Shown: one piece after another, positions 1 to 7,361 of the stretch | Position numbering within the stretch: the stretch's first letter is position 1 | Layout: each line of letters starts with the position of its first letter | DNA from: an uncultured Mycoplasmatota bacterium | Lineage (GTDB): Bacteria > Bacillota_I > Bacilli_A > RF39 > UBA660 | Direction: 5' to 3' | Assembly (NCBI GenBank): GCA_947643295.1 | Contig: CANRVM010000013.1 | Coordinates: forward strand, 1-15,135 | DNA length: 15,135 bases | Notes under the pieces: generated by a model | Database searches by the model: none | What the model saw: only the letters and a program-made list of their open reading frames with translations | What the model was told of the DNA's origin: nothing | Made by a program: the position numbers and the translations under genes

Positions 1-278
1 AGTATACTTTCTTCTTTGTCTGGAAAAGTAGACTCTTTTAGTATGGTTATATTTTTATCTACTACATTTTCCTTTGTACCAATATCATATAAATTATTTT
101 CTATTCCTATTTTTTTTATGATTAATTTTGCAACTGGTATTTGATGTGTTTTACTCAAATATTCGAAACTATTCGTTAAAACATTATTTGTTATAATCTT
201 CTCATTTTTATTTATATAGCAACAAATAACTATAAAAACCAGTAGAATAAAAACTTTAAGATAATATTTTCTTAACAT
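1..278 (-). CDS. Sortase, N-terminal part (runs off the window edge)
   Basis: This is the first 92 codons of a transpeptidase that cleaves sorting signals and anchors surface proteins to the wall; the catalytic His, Cys and Arg would lie beyond the edge. Translating the minus strand from the ATG at 278 gives an N-terminal membrane anchor at about residues 5-22. The sortase entry motif follows: IPVAKLIIKKIGIENNLYDIG, then KENVVDKNITILKES and a Pro-Asp. This matches the usual IPKIGI...LY...V..NI.IL..S start of the sortase fold. The ATG overlaps the end of the adhesin gene by 23 bases and has no good ribosome binding site, which suggests translational coupling. The neighbouring adhesin is the obvious substrate. 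The sortase class cannot be assigned from this fragment. Confidence 0.8.
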   Translation of the reverse strand, partial: MLRKYYLKVFILLVFIVICCYINKNEKIITNNVLTNSFEYLSKTHQIPVAKLIIKKIGIENNLYDIGTKENVVDKNITILKESTFPDKEESI

Positions 279-1683
279 AAATTGTACCAATTATTACAAT
301 TAATATGTAATATATTGAATTACTAGTATGTGTGTTTGGTACCTTAATTTTATAATCATATAACGTTAATTCTAACTTTTCTTCATCAAATACATCAATT
401 AACTGTTTTTCATTAATAGTATAACCATCTTTTGTATTTTTTTGAACAATGCTATACTTTCCATAAGGAAGAGTGATAGAAGCTTTTCCTTCACTGTTAG
501 TTGTAATAGTATTTATTAAATTATTTTTACTATCAAAAATATCAAAACTAACTCCTTCTTCTTTTTGAAAAGTATTACCATCTCCATAATTTTTATTTAT
601 CTCTATTTCTTTTGTTATTACTTTATTTTCAAGAGTTAATTCTACTTTTGGATCTACAAATTCTATTGTAAAACTATACCAATTATTATCTAAAAGATAC
701 CCTACACCTGGTTTTTGTTCTTTTAAATAGTATTTTCCAGCTTTTAGATTCTCTAATTTTGCAGTCATATCAGCTCCAATTACTAATTCATTTATTTTAT
801 TCTTATTAGAGTCGTATAAATCATATATGGCTCCACTAAGAGAAGCATCCCCACTTGGTGTAGTTGTTTTGGTATCACTATCTATTTTAGTGATTGTAAT
901 CGATGTTTTATAAACGATTAAGTGAATTTGAAAATTGATGGGTGCTAAATCCCCAACGATTACCATATTCTGACTAGTGGGAGAATTGAAAAATAGAGGT
1001 ATTTTTCCATAGTTTCCTTCTTGCTTTGTAAAGTTTAATGTATAAGTACCTTCATTAAAATTATCTAATGTTAAACTATTATCTTTAATGATTGCTTTAT
1101 TACTGTCTGATATAAAATCAGATAATGTATGAAACTTATCCTGTATGGTAAAAGTCTCCCCTTCAACAATCGGTATTAACTTGTTAGCAAAGTTTGGCAT
1201 TCTTTGATAATTATCTATTAGATTATTAATTTCTGTTATTTCATTTTGGAATATCTCTATTCTATTTCCATTTAAACTATCTGTAAAATAGATATCTCCT
1301 GAGTAATCAGATTCTTTCCATACCATGTATTGTGTTACTGCGTACCATTTGGAATCAGTGTGATTACCATATTGATATCCAAAATAAATAATTTTTTTGA
1401 TTCGATCCATTTGCTCTTCTGTTAGATTTGTTGCAGCAATACTACTGGTATATGATCCATTTTCATTAAACATGGCAAATGGTTCTACACAATAAGAAAA
1501 TTGTCCTGTTCCACTTTGATTAAAGAATCTTGCTTTTTGATAATACTTTGTTCCTCCTTTCTCCTTTGTTACATAAATTCCATCTATATAACTTCCTTCA
1601 TAAAAGGATTCGGCATTAACATTCATCGAATTTAGGATATTAATACCTATAAATGCTATTAAGAAAATCATTATTTTTTTCAT
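256..1683 (-). CDS. Sortase-anchored thioester-domain adhesin with SpaA/Cna-B repeats
   Basis: This is a secreted, wall-anchored surface protein of 475 aa. It has a signal peptide at residues 1-24 (cut after NVNA). A thioester (TQXA-type) domain at about 30-250 has Cys65 in SYCVEP and Gln118 in VTQYMVW; in this family these two side chains form an internal thioester that bonds covalently to host targets. A SpaA/prealbumin-like domain at about 262-354 has candidate isopeptide residues Lys266, Glu322 and Asn353. A second such domain at about 356-444 has Gln414 where the catalytic Glu is expected. The C-terminus is a sorting signal: VPNTHTS at 448-454, a membrane segment at 457-470 and a basic tail. 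The start has a strong AAGGAGGAA site, and the gene is followed, with overlap, by a sortase gene. Function is inferred from domains; the ligand is unknown. Confidence 0.85.
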   Translation of the reverse strand: MKKIMIFLIAFIGINILNSMNVNAESFYEGSYIDGIYVTKEKGGTKYYQKARFFNQSGTGQFSYCVEPFAMFNENGSYTSSIAATNLTEEQMDRIKKIIYFGYQYGNHTDSKWYAVTQYMVWKESDYSGDIYFTDSLNGNRIEIFQNEITEINNLIDNYQRMPNFANKLIPIVEGETFTIQDKFHTLSDFISDSNKAIIKDNSLTLDNFNEGTYTLNFTKQEGNYGKIPLFFNSPTSQNMVIVGDLAPINFQIHLIVYKTSITITKIDSDTKTTTPSGDASLSGAIYDLYDSNKNKINELVIGADMTAKLENLKAGKYYLKEQKPGVGYLLDNNWYSFTIEFVDPKVELTLENKVITKEIEINKNYGDGNTFQKEEGVSFDIFDSKNNLINTITTNSEGKASITLPYGKYSIVQKNTKDGYTINEKQLIDVFDEEKLELTLYDYKIKVPNTHTSNSIYYILIVIIGTIYVKKILS

Positions 1684-1715
1684 CTAATTCCTCCTTCTTT
1701 TTCTTAACGCCTTAG

Positions 1716-1744
1716 ACTATAAAAGAAAGTATAAAGATTTGCAA
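1716..1744 (-). promoter_or_regulatory. SigA-type promoter for the adhesin-sortase operon
   Basis: On the minus strand there is a -35 TTGCAA (1744-1739), a 17-base spacer and a -10 TATAGT (1721-1716). The predicted transcript starts near 1709, about 26 bases before the ATG, and includes the AAGGAGGAA ribosome binding site at 1696-1688. Confidence 0.65.
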
Positions 1745-1829
1745 ATAGAGAAAATTGAAAAAACGGAGATTTTATTTTGATTATTTCATGTTTTCGTAGA
1801 GGAATTATTGAGAACTTATCTAGCATTAT

Positions 1830-1852
1830 TAGTTTAAACTATAAAATTATAG
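1830..1852. repeat. Two overlapping AT-rich inverted repeats upstream of fhs
   Basis: TAGTTTAAACTA (1830-1841) is a perfect 12-base palindrome. It overlaps CTATAA-aa-TTATAG (1839-1852). Both end 14 bases upstream of the fhs -35 box, where an operator could sit. In DNA this AT-rich, chance is a real alternative. Confidence 0.3.
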
Positions 1853-1865
1853 ATAAAAGCGATAT

Positions 1866-1894
1866 TTGACAAACGATAGGAATAAAATTATAAT
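1866..1894 (+). promoter_or_regulatory. Consensus SigA promoter of fhs
   Basis: TTGACA (1866-1871), 17 bases, then TATAAT (1889-1894): both hexamers match the consensus exactly. Transcription should start near 1901. That leaves a leader of about 14 bases and rules out the upstream GTG at 1897 as the start codon. Confidence 0.9.
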
Positions 1895-1914
1895 GAGTGT
1901 ACGGTGGTGATAGA

Positions 1915-3501
1915 ATGAGTGATATTGATATTGCTAGAAAATCGAAAAAAAAGGATATTGCTGATATAGCAAAAAGTTTAGGAATGGAAGAGAAGGATAT
2001 GATCTTATATGGAAAAGATAAAGCAAAAATTCTTATGGACCATGGTTCTAAAAAGGGAAAGCTAATTTTAGTTACAGCGATTAATCCTACTCCTTATGGA
2101 GAAGGAAAAACAACAGTAAGTATTGGTCTTGGAGATGCTTTTCATCATTTAGGAAAAAATGTCCTAATTTCTTTAAGACAACCATCTATGGGGCCTGTAT
2201 TTGGAATGAAAGGAGGAGCAACAGGTGGAGGATATTCACAAGTTGTTCCTATGGAAGACATTAATTTGCATTTTACAGGAGATTTTCATGCCATCACTTC
2301 AGCTAATAATTTATTGTGTGCTGCTATTGATAATCATATAGAAAGAGGCAATGAACTAGATATCCAAGAAGTTTTGTTTCATAGAGCATTAGATGTAAAT
2401 GATAGAGAATTAAGATGTATTGAATTAAAAAATAGGAAAGAAGAATTTACGATTACAGCTGCTAGTGAAATTATGGCAATATTTTGTCTTTCTAGTAACC
2501 TATCTGATTTGAGAAAGAGACTAGAAGATATTGTTATCGGAAAAAATAAGAAAGGTGATTATGTTTATGCTAAAGATTTAAATGTAGTTGGTAGTCTTGT
2601 AGTTCTTTTAAAAGATGCTTTTTATCCAAACCTTGTCCAAACGTTAGAAAATACACCTACATTTATTCATGGAGGACCTTTTGCCAATATTGCTCATGGT
2701 TGTAGTAGTATCAAATCTACAAAATTAGCGTTATCTTTAGCTGATTATGTAGTAACAGAAGCTGGATTTGGAGCTGACTTAGGAGCAGAAAAGTTTTTTG
2801 ATATAAAGTGTCGATATGGAGAAATAAAACCTGATGTCATTGTTTTAGTAGCAACAGTAAGAGCATTAAAGTATCATGGTAAAGGAATATTAGAAGATGG
2901 TATCGAAAATTTAGGAGCACATATCAGAAATTTAAGAAATAACAATTTAAATATAATAGTTTGTATCAATAAATTTGAAGAAGATAATGAAGAAGATATT
3001 ACATATATTATGGATTATTGTAAACAAAAAGAAGTAGAAGTAGCAATATCGACTGCATATCAGAATGGTGGTGAGGGTGCAGTAGAGCTTGCAAATAAAG
3101 TACTACAGTTAGTGGATAGAGATAATCAATTTCAGTATCTATATGAATTAAATCAAAAGATTATGGATAAAATAGAGGTTTTAGCAAAGGAAATTTATCA
3201 TGCTTCTGCAATAGAATATAGTGATTTATCCTTAAATAAAATCCAGGAATTAGAGGAAAAGAATATGTCTAATCTTCCCATATGTGTTGCAAAGACACAG
3301 TATTCGTTTTCTGATGATAAAGAAAAACTAGGAAATCCAATTGGCTATACTCTTTATATAAAAGATGTTAGATTATATCATGGAGCAGGATTTATTACTA
3401 TATATTTAGGGGATATCTTAACAATGCCAGGTCTTCCTAAAGTACCAAATTATGAGAAAATTGATCTAGATGAGAGAAATGAAATAATTGGTATTTTCTA
3501 A
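1915..3501 (+). CDS. fhs: Formate-tetrahydrofolate ligase
   Basis: This cytoplasmic enzyme makes 10-formyl-tetrahydrofolate from formate, ATP and THF, feeding purine synthesis and formyl-Met-tRNA. The protein is 528 aa. It has the ATP-binding loop TPYGEGKTT (GEGKTT at 62-67), the first family signature around GATGGGYSQVVPMEDINLHF, then FTGDFHAI, and the second signature HGGPFANIAHGCSS. It ends with the conserved MPGLPKVP and a GIF tail. The start is the ATG at 1915, seven bases after GGTGGTGA; the GTG at 1897 lies before the expected transcript start. The protein is slightly shorter than the usual ~556 aa, partly because the loop normally reading roughly GGK..G.PRE.GFDIT is contracted to KNRKEEFTIT. 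The gene is monocistronic, with its own promoter and terminator. Confidence 0.97.
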   Translation: MSDIDIARKSKKKDIADIAKSLGMEEKDMILYGKDKAKILMDHGSKKGKLILVTAINPTPYGEGKTTVSIGLGDAFHHLGKNVLISLRQPSMGPVFGMKGGATGGGYSQVVPMEDINLHFTGDFHAITSANNLLCAAIDNHIERGNELDIQEVLFHRALDVNDRELRCIELKNRKEEFTITAASEIMAIFCLSSNLSDLRKRLEDIVIGKNKKGDYVYAKDLNVVGSLVVLLKDAFYPNLVQTLENTPTFIHGGPFANIAHGCSSIKSTKLALSLADYVVTEAGFGADLGAEKFFDIKCRYGEIKPDVIVLVATVRALKYHGKGILEDGIENLGAHIRNLRNNNLNIIVCINKFEEDNEEDITYIMDYCKQKEVEVAISTAYQNGGEGAVELANKVLQLVDRDNQFQYLYELNQKIMDKIEVLAKEIYHASAIEYSDLSLNKIQELEEKNMSNLPICVAKTQYSFSDDKEKLGNPIGYTLYIKDVRLYHGAGFITIYLGDILTMPGLPKVPNYEKIDLDERNEIIGIF

Positions 3502-3506
3502 AAAGA

Positions 3507-3540
3507 AAAAAGTGGTTTCCATTTTTAGAAATCACTTTTT
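3507..3540. terminator. Bidirectional terminator between fhs and the Ig-like gene
   Basis: A 14-base-pair stem pairs 3507-3519 and flanking A residues with 3528-3540 (AGTGGTTTC against GAAATCACT, one G-U pair) around an 8-base loop. A-rich and T-rich flanks provide a U-tract on both strands. The last codons and stop of the minus-strand gene lie inside the hairpin. Confidence 0.85.
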
Positions 3541-4211
3541 GTTTGTTGACTTTCCGATTGTTTTGTTTCTGTAGTTTTATCTAGTAAAACTTCATCTCCA
3601 GATTTTGGTTCATAAACTGTTACAGTGCTAGTATATAATTTTCCATTATAGCTAACAGAGTATAAATAACTACCTGGTTTTAAAATATCCACATTACTAG
3701 TATCTAATCGAATAGCTTTCATTACTTCAATAGAAAGATTTTCTTTGATATAACTTTTCATATCTTTTGGTAATTCTTTTCCTACTTCTATGGATAACTC
3801 ATTTAATGTCATAGATTCTACTTGAGGTAATGGTTTTGCAATTACATTTACAGTGCCATTATATATTTTTTTTTGATATGTAATCGTATATGTGTAACTT
3901 CCGATATTACTAATATTTACATTAGAAGTATCTAATTTAAGTCTATTTATAATTCCTTCATCAATATCATCGGGTGTTAATAAATATTCTTTTACATTAG
4001 TACTAATTGGTACTTCTTCTTGAATTGTTATTTCCTTTAATTTAATTTCGTTACTTTTACATTTAGAAACTTTTTTCTGTGTAACACTTAGTTTTGTAAC
4101 ATCACTTTGCTCAAAACTAACTATTTTCGGCATCGTAATACCACTAATAATACACAAGCCACCCAAAAATGTAAAAGATAATACTGTGAAGTTTCTTAGG
4201 TTATTTGTCAT
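3525..4211 (-). CDS. Membrane-anchored protein with two tandem Ig-like domains
   Basis: This protein of 228 aa has unknown function. Residues 8-28 form one hydrophobic segment that is a signal anchor or uncleaved signal; it has no lipobox and no C-terminal sorting signal, so the body should sit outside the membrane. Two related units follow, at about 57-127 and 134-202. Both contain LDTSNV[N/D]I, then a GSYxY strand (TYTITYQKKIYNGTVNV against LYSVSYNGKLYTSTVTV), the pattern of a bacterial Ig-like beta-sandwich and evidence of an internal duplication. The tail (203-228) is polar and rich in Thr, Lys, Gln and Ser. The ATG is preceded by TAGGAG. It is a single-gene unit converging on fhs. A structural or surface-binding role is a guess. 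Confidence 0.75.
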   Translation of the reverse strand: MTNNLRNFTVLSFTFLGGLCIISGITMPKIVSFEQSDVTKLSVTQKKVSKCKSNEIKLKEITIQEEVPISTNVKEYLLTPDDIDEGIINRLKLDTSNVNISNIGSYTYTITYQKKIYNGTVNVIAKPLPQVESMTLNELSIEVGKELPKDMKSYIKENLSIEVMKAIRLDTSNVDILKPGSYLYSVSYNGKLYTSTVTVYEPKSGDEVLLDKTTETKQSESQQTKSDF

Positions 4212-4234
4212 AACATCTCCTACCTTCTATAAGA

Positions 4235-4262
4235 ATTATATCATAAATCTACCCTTATTCAA
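4235..4262 (-). promoter_or_regulatory. Extended -10 promoter for the Ig-like gene
   Basis: On the minus strand: TTGAAT (4262-4257), a 16-base spacer, and TATAAT (4240-4235) preceded by TG plus one base, which makes an extended -10. The leader would be about 17 bases. Confidence 0.7.
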
Positions 4263-4281
4263 GAAATATTTAAAAATATTG

Positions 4282-4310
4282 TTGAAAACTGTTACAATTT
4301 AACATATACT
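4282..4310 (+). promoter_or_regulatory. SigA promoter for the NfeD-SPFH operon
   Basis: TTGAAA (4282-4287), a 17-base spacer, TATACT (4305-4310). The start near 4317 is immediately before the GAGGTGAG ribosome binding site (4319-4326). It is divergent from the Ig-like gene promoter. Confidence 0.75.
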
Positions 4311-4332
4311 TAACTAAAGAGGTGAGAAAGTA

Positions 4333-4752
4333 GTGGAAATATGGTTTGTAGCATTTTTGGTATTATTACTAATAGAATTGTGTACCATTAACTTAGTATC
4401 TATCTGGTTTGCGATAGGTGCATTAGGAGGAATGGCAACTGCTTACTTTACAGAAAGTGTGACAATTCAAATAATAGTTTTTATTATTCTAAGTGTGATA
4501 GCTCTTCTAATAACAAGACCATTTGCTGCAAAAGTGCGAAAAAGAAAGATTACTCCTACAAATCTAGATAGAGTCATTGGAAAAGAAGGTATTGTAACGA
4601 AAGAAATTTTAAAGAACTCTTATGGAGAAGTAAAAGTTAGGGGAAATAAATGGACCGCAACTAGTAAAAAAGAAATCGAAGAGGGTAAGGAAATTAGAGT
4701 GTTAAAGATTGAAGGCGTAAAGCTTTTAGTCGAGGAAATTGAGGAGGATTAA
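4333..4752 (+). CDS. NfeD-like membrane protein (short form)
   Basis: This is a 139-aa short NfeD-family protein. Three hydrophobic segments lie at about 3-20, 24-39 and 45-61. A charged linker follows, then a C-terminal OB-fold-like beta domain (about 80-136) with GKEGIVTKEI, GEVKVRGNKWTA and an EGxEIRVLKIEGVKLLVE end typical of NfeD. Members are nearly always encoded beside an SPFH/stomatin protein and are thought to act with it in membrane microdomain organisation; that pairing is seen here, with the next gene starting two bases after this stop. The start is GTG at 4333, set by GAGGTGAG seven bases upstream; the nearby ATG is out of frame. It lacks the ClpP-like protease domain of long NfeD proteins. 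Confidence 0.88.
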   Translation: MEIWFVAFLVLLLIELCTINLVSIWFAIGALGGMATAYFTESVTIQIIVFIILSVIALLITRPFAAKVRKRKITPTNLDRVIGKEGIVTKEILKNSYGEVKVRGNKWTATSKKEIEEGKEIRVLKIEGVKLLVEEIEED

Positions 4753-4753
4753 G

Positions 4754-5629
4754 ATGTTTTTATTTATTATTATTGTTATTATCGTTATTATAGCAGCTGG
4801 TGTTAAGATAATACCACAATCAAAAGCTTATGTGGTAGAAAGATTAGGAGCTTATGATAGAACGATGGAGACAGGTCTTCATTATCGTGTCCCTATTATT
4901 GATCGAGTTGCAAATGTTGTTAGCTTAAAAGAAACGGTAAAGGACTTCGCTCCACAACCAGTTATTACAAAAGATAATGTAACGATGCAAATTGATACCG
5001 TAGTTTATTATCAAATAACAGATTCTAAACTATATACTTATGGAGTAGAAAATCCAATTAGTGCAATTGAAAACTTAACAGCAACAACGTTACGTAATAT
5101 TATTGGTGAATTAGAACTTGATGAAACACTAACATCACGTGATATTATTAATTCCAAAATGAGATCGATTCTAGATGAAGCAACCGATCCATGGGGGATT
5201 AAGGTAAATCGTGTAGAAGTAAAAAATATTCTTCCACCAAGGGATATTCAAGATACCATGGAAAAACAAATGCGTGCGGAGCGTGAAAGACGTGAGGCAA
5301 TATTAAAAGCAGAAGGAGAGAAGAAGGCTGCTGTACTAATTGCGGAAGGTGAAAAAGAAAGTGCTATCTTAAGAGCAGAGGCTAAAAAAGAAGCTCAAAT
5401 CAAAGAAGCAGAAGGAGAAGCGGAAGCTATTCTTAAAATTCAACAAGCAACAGCAGAAGGTTTAAAATTATTAAAAGATGCTAAGATGGATGAAGCAGTA
5501 CTAAAACTAAAGAGTTATGAAGCTCTAGTAGATGTAGCAAATGGACAAGCTACTAAAATCATTGTTCCAAGTGATTTACAGAATATTGCAACCATTGGAA
5601 CTACTATAAAAGAAACAATAAAGAAATAA
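4754..5629 (+). CDS. SPFH/Band 7 family membrane protein (QmcA/stomatin-like)
   Basis: This 291-aa protein has an N-terminal membrane segment (about 2-19), an SPFH domain (about 20-165; PQSKAYVVERLGAYDRTMETG, the VITKDNV strand, DPWGIKVNRVEVKNILPP) and a long Ala-Glu-Lys-rich coiled coil (about 170-240; repeated AEGEK units). This is the QmcA/stomatin plan: oligomeric scaffolds at the membrane, partnered with NfeD. The C-terminus (255-291) has the YEALVDVANGQATKIIVPS segment typical of the family. The start is the ATG at 4754 with GAGGAGGAT in the end of the previous gene; the in-frame TTG at 4739 would sit before that site and is rejected. It is translationally linked to the NfeD gene. The exact substrate or client is unknown. 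Confidence 0.92.
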   Translation: MFLFIIIVIIVIIAAGVKIIPQSKAYVVERLGAYDRTMETGLHYRVPIIDRVANVVSLKETVKDFAPQPVITKDNVTMQIDTVVYYQITDSKLYTYGVENPISAIENLTATTLRNIIGELELDETLTSRDIINSKMRSILDEATDPWGIKVNRVEVKNILPPRDIQDTMEKQMRAERERREAILKAEGEKKAAVLIAEGEKESAILRAEAKKEAQIKEAEGEAEAILKIQQATAEGLKLLKDAKMDEAVLKLKSYEALVDVANGQATKIIVPSDLQNIATIGTTIKETIKK

Positions 5630-5640
5630 GAAGAATAAGG

Positions 5641-5677
5641 GGCAAAGAAACGAAAAGGTAGTTTGTTTGTCTTTTTT
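5641..5677 (+). terminator. Probable terminator after the SPFH gene
   Basis: GGCAAAGAAAC (5641-5651) pairs with GTTTGTTTGTC (5661-5671) over 11 positions with one G-G mismatch and one G-U pair, around a 9-base loop, followed by six T residues. The mismatch makes it weaker than the other terminators in the window, so some read-through into the next gene is possible. Confidence 0.55.
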
Positions 5678-5709
5678 CTAAGTTTTTTAAATTGATGAGA
5701 GGGAAGTAT

Positions 5710-7251
5710 ATGATAAATAAAGAAAATTTAACAAAAATGTATGATACAATCGTAAGTGCTAGAAAGAATGAGTTAAAAACTTCACAACTAAAGAGTTGGA
5801 ACTTACACTCTAGAGATTTAACAAAATTAATAGAAGATGGTATCTTAAAAAGAATAAAACGAGGTTATTATCAAATTGTATCCGTAGAAGATTTGTATAA
5901 TCATGCGAAATACTTAGGATCAATAGAAGATCATGATGGATCAAAGTATTGTTATGAAGAGTGTTATAAAATAAGACCAGGATATAAGGATATTTGCCTT
6001 CGCTTATTTTTTCAACATGTAGTAAAAAATAATTATTCAGAAGCAATGAAATACTTTGACGTTTTATTTCATACAGGTAATGAGTTTCAAATGAAAGATA
6101 ATAATTGTTACTTGTACTTATTGAATATGATTATCGATTTACCTGAAAAATATCGTGATTATGCTAACAAAATAAAGTTTGAAGACATGGAAATTGCTCC
6201 CTATAGTGAGGGGAATAATAAAATAAGATACGAATTGTTTCATAAGAGATTCCGATATACATATGAATTAATAAACCAAACAGAAAGTAAAAAAAATATT
6301 CAGAATTCTATAATAAAAGCATTAATCATTAGAGTAATAAAAGAGCAAAAAAGAATAAAAGAATATATTACTATTCTATCAAAAGAGAAAAAGTATGAAG
6401 ATATGGTTGATTATTTGGAACAAATTCAAAATAAACGCTATCTTAATAATGAAAATAATCACTATTTATTTTTAGCACAGAAGCTATTAGAAATGGAAAA
6501 AACGAAACAAGTACCGAAACCTGTTGATTTTCCTACAGAGTCTTTATTTGATACAATAGATAATAAAAACTTTGAATTGGCTCTTTCTATACAAGATGCT
6601 TACATTCAGAAAAAAGGAATTCTACCAGAAGATAGTGCCTTTCATATCTTATTAACAGATATGAATAATATGATAAAAGAGATTAAAAACGAAGAGTGTG
6701 AGAAATCAAATCCAGAAGAAATGAATTTAGAAGTAGAAACTATACTTAATAGCAACAATACGATTATTGATATATTTGATTATTTAACTCATCAAGATTT
6801 TGAAAAAGCATTTCCTTCTATAAATGGATATTTAAAAGAAAGAAAAAAGGAAAAATATCAGTTTTTAATAGAAGATTTGGTATATATTAGCATGTTAAAT
6901 GAGGATATGAATTGTATAGATTCTATTACTACTCTTATGTATATTGGTTTAGATAAATTTAAATTAAATGCAGGAGGGTATGTTGCTAAGTTTTATCATT
7001 CTATTGAGCAAAATCAATTTGATGAAGCGAGTATCTATCTTGATATTCTTGCAAAATCAAAAAAATTAGAACAAAATCTTATATTATCAAATAACATGAA
7101 TTTATTAATATGTAATGTTGATGATATGCTAGGAAGTATCAAGACAGGAATAACACATACTAGTAGAGAATTAGTAGGACAATATTTGCAGACTATTGAT
7201 AAAAAAGATATTTTACCACAAAGTAAATTTGTAAAAAATAAAAGAAAATAA
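5710..7251 (+). CDS. AbiEi-like winged-helix protein fused to a TPR-type helical region
   Basis: This protein has 513 aa. Residues about 10-57 resemble the N-terminal winged helix of AbiEi-family antitoxins: a helix, then LKTSQLKSWNLHSRDLTKLI and EDGILKRIKRGYYQI, matching the 'T..L...gI....l..L...G.l.r..RG.Y' pattern. The rest is helical and TPR-like, clearest at 61-125 (AKYLGSIEDHDGSKYCYEECYKI; YSEAMKYFDVL) and near the C-terminus. It has no signal peptide or membrane segment. No AbiEii-type nucleotidyltransferase toxin is nearby, so a toxin-antitoxin role is not supported; a DNA-binding regulator with a protein-binding arm is one inference. The start is the ATG at 5710, after GAGAGGGAAG; the TTG at 5692 and ATG at 5695 lack a ribosome binding site. 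I see no clear promoter, so it may rely on read-through. Confidence 0.7.
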   Translation: MINKENLTKMYDTIVSARKNELKTSQLKSWNLHSRDLTKLIEDGILKRIKRGYYQIVSVEDLYNHAKYLGSIEDHDGSKYCYEECYKIRPGYKDICLRLFFQHVVKNNYSEAMKYFDVLFHTGNEFQMKDNNCYLYLLNMIIDLPEKYRDYANKIKFEDMEIAPYSEGNNKIRYELFHKRFRYTYELINQTESKKNIQNSIIKALIIRVIKEQKRIKEYITILSKEKKYEDMVDYLEQIQNKRYLNNENNHYLFLAQKLLEMEKTKQVPKPVDFPTESLFDTIDNKNFELALSIQDAYIQKKGILPEDSAFHILLTDMNNMIKEIKNEECEKSNPEEMNLEVETILNSNNTIIDIFDYLTHQDFEKAFPSINGYLKERKKEKYQFLIEDLVYISMLNEDMNCIDSITTLMYIGLDKFKLNAGGYVAKFYHSIEQNQFDEASIYLDILAKSKKLEQNLILSNNMNLLICNVDDMLGSIKTGITHTSRELVGQYLQTIDKKDILPQSKFVKNKRK

Positions 7252-7293
7252 ATCGAGCATTATTTTCTTATAACTGATTGTAAAAAATGAATT

Positions 7294-7322
7294 AGTGGCA
7301 TAATAGGAATAGCCACTTTTTT
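7294..7322 (+). terminator. Terminator after the AbiEi-TPR gene
   Basis: AGTGGC (7294-7299) pairs perfectly with GCCACT (7312-7317) around a 12-base loop, followed by T residues to 7322. It faces the minus-strand terminator at 7331-7361, as expected between convergent units. Confidence 0.75.
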
Positions 7323-7330
7323 GTTAAGAA

Positions 7331-7361
7331 AATAAAAAGGCACTTAATAAAACTAAGTGCC
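7331..7361 (-). terminator. Strong terminator for the minus-strand lipoprotein/RNA unit
   Basis: On the minus strand, GGCACTTA (7361-7354) pairs perfectly over 8 bases with TAAGTGCC (7346-7339) around a 7-base loop, followed by TTTTTATT (7338-7331). Confidence 0.88.

Noticed and set aside
1897..1914. GTG 1897 as fhs start
   Set aside because: It lies before the predicted transcript start, and the ribosome binding site serves the ATG at 1915.
5810..6046. Minus-strand reading frame inside the AbiEi-TPR gene
   Set aside because: It is a shadow of the plus-strand gene, with low-complexity Leu/Ile/His content and no ribosome binding site.
5710..7251. AbiE toxin-antitoxin system
   Set aside because: No AbiEii nucleotidyltransferase toxin or second small gene is present, and the antitoxin's usual C-terminal domain is missing.
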